From positions 1 to 7,737 of the forward strand of contig JBEAOO010000130.1 of the NCBI GenBank assembly GCA_041164825.1: DNA of 7,737 nt, written 5' to 3'. Source of the stretch: JBEAOO01 sp041164825. Lineage in GTDB: Bacteria; Pseudomonadota; Gammaproteobacteria; Burkholderiales; Burkholderiaceae_C. Of this stretch, positions 5,900 through 7,737 are shown piece by piece. A program made the translations under genes and the position numbers. The notes beneath the pieces were generated by a model. It was not told where the DNA came from and did no database searches. It saw nothing but the letters and a program-made list of their open reading frames with translations. The stretch's first letter is position 1. Each line of letters starts with the position of its first letter.

Positions 5900-6130
5900 T
5901 TGTCCAAAGCTCCTCCGAAAACCAAGATCGAAGACGACGGCCTGCGCTACCGCTCCAAGGTGCCTGGTTCGCCTTTCGTGGCCACTGCATCGTTTGGTGC
6001 CGCCACCATGTCGTGTTTTCTGTGCGGCAAGCACCGTCCCCGTGCGTCGCTGAAGACGCGCAAGCTGCTCGGCAAGGCGCAGGCGGTTTGCGCCCCGTCC
6101 TGCAAGGAACTGGATGAAAGCCTGGCCTGA
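5900..6130 (+). CDS. Conserved-looking small four-cysteine (zinc-ribbon-like) protein
   Basis: A 76-residue basic protein of unknown function. Four cysteines form C39-x2-C42-x21-C64-x3-C68, in FLCGKH and AVCAPSCKE contexts. That is a plausible Zn2+ site of treble-clef or ribbon type. The linker LKTRKLLGK is strongly basic and could contact nucleic acid. The N-terminus is lysine-rich (SKAPPKTK). The TTG start at 5900 is supported by AGGA at 5888-5891, 8 nt upstream. The only internal ATG (6008) would begin just before the first cysteine and lose 36 residues; the reading frame before it looks coding. Its 3' end overlaps the H-NS-domain gene by 17 nt, implying translational coupling. I recognise it only as a short Burkholderiales-type hypothetical protein. 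Zinc binding is inferred from the cysteine spacing. Confidence 0.72.
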   Translation: MSKAPPKTKIEDDGLRYRSKVPGSPFVATASFGAATMSCFLCGKHRPRASLKTRKLLGKAQAVCAPSCKELDESLA

Positions 6131-6638
6131 TACGGCGCAGGGCCGTTTTGTGCCCAGTCGGAGTTTGCATCGGGGCCCCGCCCTGAGACCTGAGGATGTG
6201 TTTGGCCCCGCGCCGACGCCTGCCGCACCTCCGGCCGTTGACCCCCCCGCCGCTGAACCCTCGGCAGCGACCGCTGCTGAGGCCAGGGTGGCCGCGCCTG
6301 CGGCCCCGTCGCTGGCGTCGTCTGCCGCAGTGGCTGCAGCGGCGGCGGCGATGGCCCCTCAGCCCTTGAGCCCGCGGGAGCGCACGGCGGTGCTGGCGCG
6401 CATTCAGTCGCTGATCGACTTCTGGGGCATCACGCCCGAAGAGCTCGCCGCTGAGCCCGAACCCAGCGCGGCCCCGCCCGTGCCCAAGGTGCAGGCCGTG
6501 CGTTACCGCCACCCCAAGACCGGCGACACCTGGGACGGCCAAGGCCCGCACCCCGAGTGGTTGCGCCACGCGCTGCTCAAAGAGGGCTACCGCGTTGACG
6601 AGCTCAAGCCTGTCAACGAGCCCCCGGCGACCACGTAA
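6114..6638 (+). CDS. H-NS family DNA-binding-domain protein with Ala/Pro-rich N-terminus
   Basis: A 174-residue protein. The C-terminal domain (about 129-164) matches the H-NS histone-like domain (PF00816): YRHPKTGDTWDGQGPHPEWL at 131-150. A short helix resembling the segment before this domain in beta-proteobacterial H-NS proteins is at 88-112 (IQSLIDFWGITPEELA). H-NS proteins bind AT-rich DNA and silence transcription. Two features are atypical. Residues 33-84 are an Ala/Pro low-complexity stretch where a dimerising coiled coil would be expected. The loop reads QGP (143-145) instead of the QGR/RGR whose arginine enters the minor groove. It may therefore oligomerise or bind DNA differently. 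The start at 6114 is well supported by AAGGA at 6104-6108. It overlaps the upstream gene by 17 nt, so the two form a coupled operon. Target genes are unknown. Confidence 0.8.
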   Translation: MKAWPDTAQGRFVPSRSLHRGPALRPEDVFGPAPTPAAPPAVDPPAAEPSAATAAEARVAAPAAPSLASSAAVAAAAAAMAPQPLSPRERTAVLARIQSLIDFWGITPEELAAEPEPSAAPPVPKVQAVRYRHPKTGDTWDGQGPHPEWLRHALLKEGYRVDELKPVNEPPATT

Positions 6639-6660
6639 AACCACGAGTTTTTCTCGGTTT
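6639..6660 (+). terminator. Weak possible terminator after the H-NS-domain gene
   Basis: CGAG (6644-6647) pairs with CTCG (6653-6656) around TTTTT, and AACC (6639-6642) can pair with GGTT (6656-6659) at the cost of a bulge. A short T-rich stretch follows. The stem is short, so termination would be inefficient. The 84-bp gap to the malic enzyme gene also contains GCCTG/CAGGC (6690-6694, 6698-6702). I see no convincing promoter there, so partial read-through is possible. Confidence 0.25.
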
Positions 6661-6722
6661 CTTCTGGGTTACGCTCTGCGGCCACAAACGCCTGACGCAG
6701 GCCTGACCCCAGAGGAGACACC

Positions 6723-7737
6723 GTGGAAAAGAACACCCAGGCCCTGAGCCCGGCCGAACAAGCGCTGCGCGAGGCCGCGCTCGAATACCACCGCACGCCC
6801 TCGCGCGGCAAGATCGCCGTGGTGCCCACCAAGCCGCTGTCCAACCAGCGCGACCTCTCTCTGGCCTACTCCCCTGGCGTGGCCTATGCCTGCTTGGCGA
6901 TCGAAGAAGACCCGACGCTGGCGTCCGAATACACCAGCCGCGGCAACCTCGTCGGTGTGGTCACCAACGGCACGGCGGTGCTCGGCCTGGGCGACATCGG
7001 CCCGCTGGCCAGCAAGCCGGTGATGGAGGGCAAGGGCTGCCTGTTCCAGAAGTTTGCCGGCATCGATGTGTTTGACATCGAGCTCGCCGAGCGCGACCCC
7101 GACAAGCTGGTCGACATCATTGCCGCGCTCGAATACCACGAGTTCCCGACGCCGGGCAAGATCGCCATCGCGGCGACCAAGCAGATGGTGAACCAGCGCG
7201 ATCTGGCGCTGGCGTATTCACCCGGCGTGGCCGCAGCCTGCGAAGAAATCGTCGAAGACCCGGCGAACGCTTTCCGCTACACCTCGCGCGGCAACCTGGT
7301 GGCCGTGATCACCAATGGCACCGCCGTGCTGGGCCTGGGCAACATCGGCCCGCTGGCGGCCAAGCCGGTGATGGAAGGCAAGGCGGTGCTGTTCAAGAAG
7401 TTCGCCGGCATCGACGTCTTCGACCTCGAACTGGCCGAGAACGACCTGGACAAGCTCTGCGACATCATCGCGGCGCTGGAACCCACCTTCGGCGGCATCA
7501 ACCTGGAAGACATCAAGGCGCCGGACTGCTTCTACGTGGAACGCAAGCTGCGTGACCGCATGAAGATTCCCGTCTTCCATGACGACCAGCACGGCACCGC
7601 CATCATCGTCGCCGCCGCCATCCTCAACGGCCTGAAACTGGTCGGCAAGGACATCGGCAAGGTGAAGCTTGCGGGCTCGGGTGCAGGCGCCGCCGCCATC
7701 GCCTGCCTGGATGTGCTCGTCAGTCTCGGCATGAAGC
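6723..7737 (+). CDS. maeB: NADP-dependent malic enzyme (MaeB type), duplicated N-terminal segment, 3'-truncated by window
   Basis: 338 codons are visible before the window ends. Malic enzymes convert malate to pyruvate and CO2 with reduction of NAD(P). The GTG start at 6723 has a strong AGAGGAG at 6711-6717. After a 17-residue lead, the N-terminal malic-domain segment appears twice: residues 18-133 and 134-249. Each copy has the LAYSPGVA motif (Tyr49, Tyr165), NGTAVLGLG, and KPVMEGK with KFAGIDVFD. Only copy 2 continues into the metal-site parts GGINLEDIKAP (257-267) and VFHDDQHGTA (284-293), then the nucleotide-binding G318-S-G-A-G322. E. coli MaeB has one such segment, so this protein is about 116 residues too long at its N-terminus. 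Copy 2 with what follows looks like a complete enzyme start; copy 1 lacks metal ligands. MaeB enzymes usually end with a phosphotransacetylase-like domain, here out of view. Whether the fusion is functional is unknown. Confidence 0.9.
   Translation, partial: MEKNTQALSPAEQALREAALEYHRTPSRGKIAVVPTKPLSNQRDLSLAYSPGVAYACLAIEEDPTLASEYTSRGNLVGVVTNGTAVLGLGDIGPLASKPVMEGKGCLFQKFAGIDVFDIELAERDPDKLVDIIAALEYHEFPTPGKIAIAATKQMVNQRDLALAYSPGVAAACEEIVEDPANAFRYTSRGNLVAVITNGTAVLGLGNIGPLAAKPVMEGKAVLFKKFAGIDVFDLELAENDLDKLCDIIAALEPTFGGINLEDIKAPDCFYVERKLRDRMKIPVFHDDQHGTAIIVAAAILNGLKLVGKDIGKVKLAGSGAGAAAIACLDVLVSLGMK
6774..7469 (+). repeat. In-frame tandem duplication within the malic enzyme gene (2 x 348 bp)
   Basis: Unit 1 is 6774-7121 and unit 2 is 7122-7469, each exactly 348 bp or 116 codons. 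By hand alignment the encoded segments match at 86 of 116 residues with no gap. The first 18 bases, GCCGCGCTCGAATACCAC, are identical in both units (6774-6791 and 7122-7139). The beginning of a third period, GCGGCGCTGGAA (AALE), stands at 7470-7481 before the sequence moves on to PTFGG. The nucleotide copies differ at many codons, so this is not a recent perfect duplication. Confidence 0.92.

Noticed and set aside
6669..6675. A -10-like TTACGCT element ahead of the malic enzyme gene
   Set aside because: Only three of six -10 bases match and no -35 is found at a suitable distance.
1..7737. CRISPR arrays, tRNA or rRNA genes, insertion sequences, attachment sites, defence systems
   Set aside because: No regularly spaced repeats, no cloverleaf or rRNA-like sequence, and no transposase, integrase or terminal inverted repeats were found on either strand. 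Apart from the small HTH gene, the content is ordinary chromosomal.

Overview
The window reads as chromosomal DNA from a GC-rich betaproteobacterium, most likely Burkholderiales close to the Comamonadaceae. This rests on family recognition (a DUF3422 protein, a beta-type H-NS relative with a TWDGQG core, a BdlA-like PAS-PAS chemoreceptor, a MaeB-type malic enzyme) and on GC-rich codon choice. No database search was possible.

Layout. 1-134: comparatively AT-rich, palindrome-rich regulatory DNA. 135-410 (+): small helix-turn-helix protein. 411-581: no convincing gene, but a run of hairpins ending in a good intrinsic terminator. 627-1055 (+): YkgJ-type cysteine-cluster protein. 1135-2487 and 2549-4090 (-): two chemotaxis-type signalling proteins in tandem, the downstream one soluble (PAS-PAS-MCP, BdlA-like) and the upstream one a classical transmembrane receptor with a likely sigma-28 (FliA) promoter. 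4267-5610 (+): DUF3422 membrane-anchored protein. 5611-5899: promoter and structured leader. 5900-6638 (+): two overlapping genes, a four-cysteine mini-protein and an H-NS-domain protein. 6723-7737 (+): 5' part of an NADP-type malic enzyme gene, running off the window.

The most unusual object is the malic enzyme. Its N-terminal malic domain segment occurs twice in tandem: residues 18-133 and 134-249, exactly 116 codons each, no gaps, 86/116 identical by hand count. The second copy continues normally into the metal-binding and Rossmann parts. An identical 18-bp sequence sits at the start of both copies. This could be an old internal duplication, a fusion of two tandem malic enzyme paralogues by deletion, or an assembly chimera.

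Functional links are modest. The two chemoreceptors form a probable motility/biofilm signalling unit under flagellar control. The zinc-ribbon-like and H-NS-like genes are translationally coupled. The remaining genes look like independent housekeeping or conserved-unknown loci.
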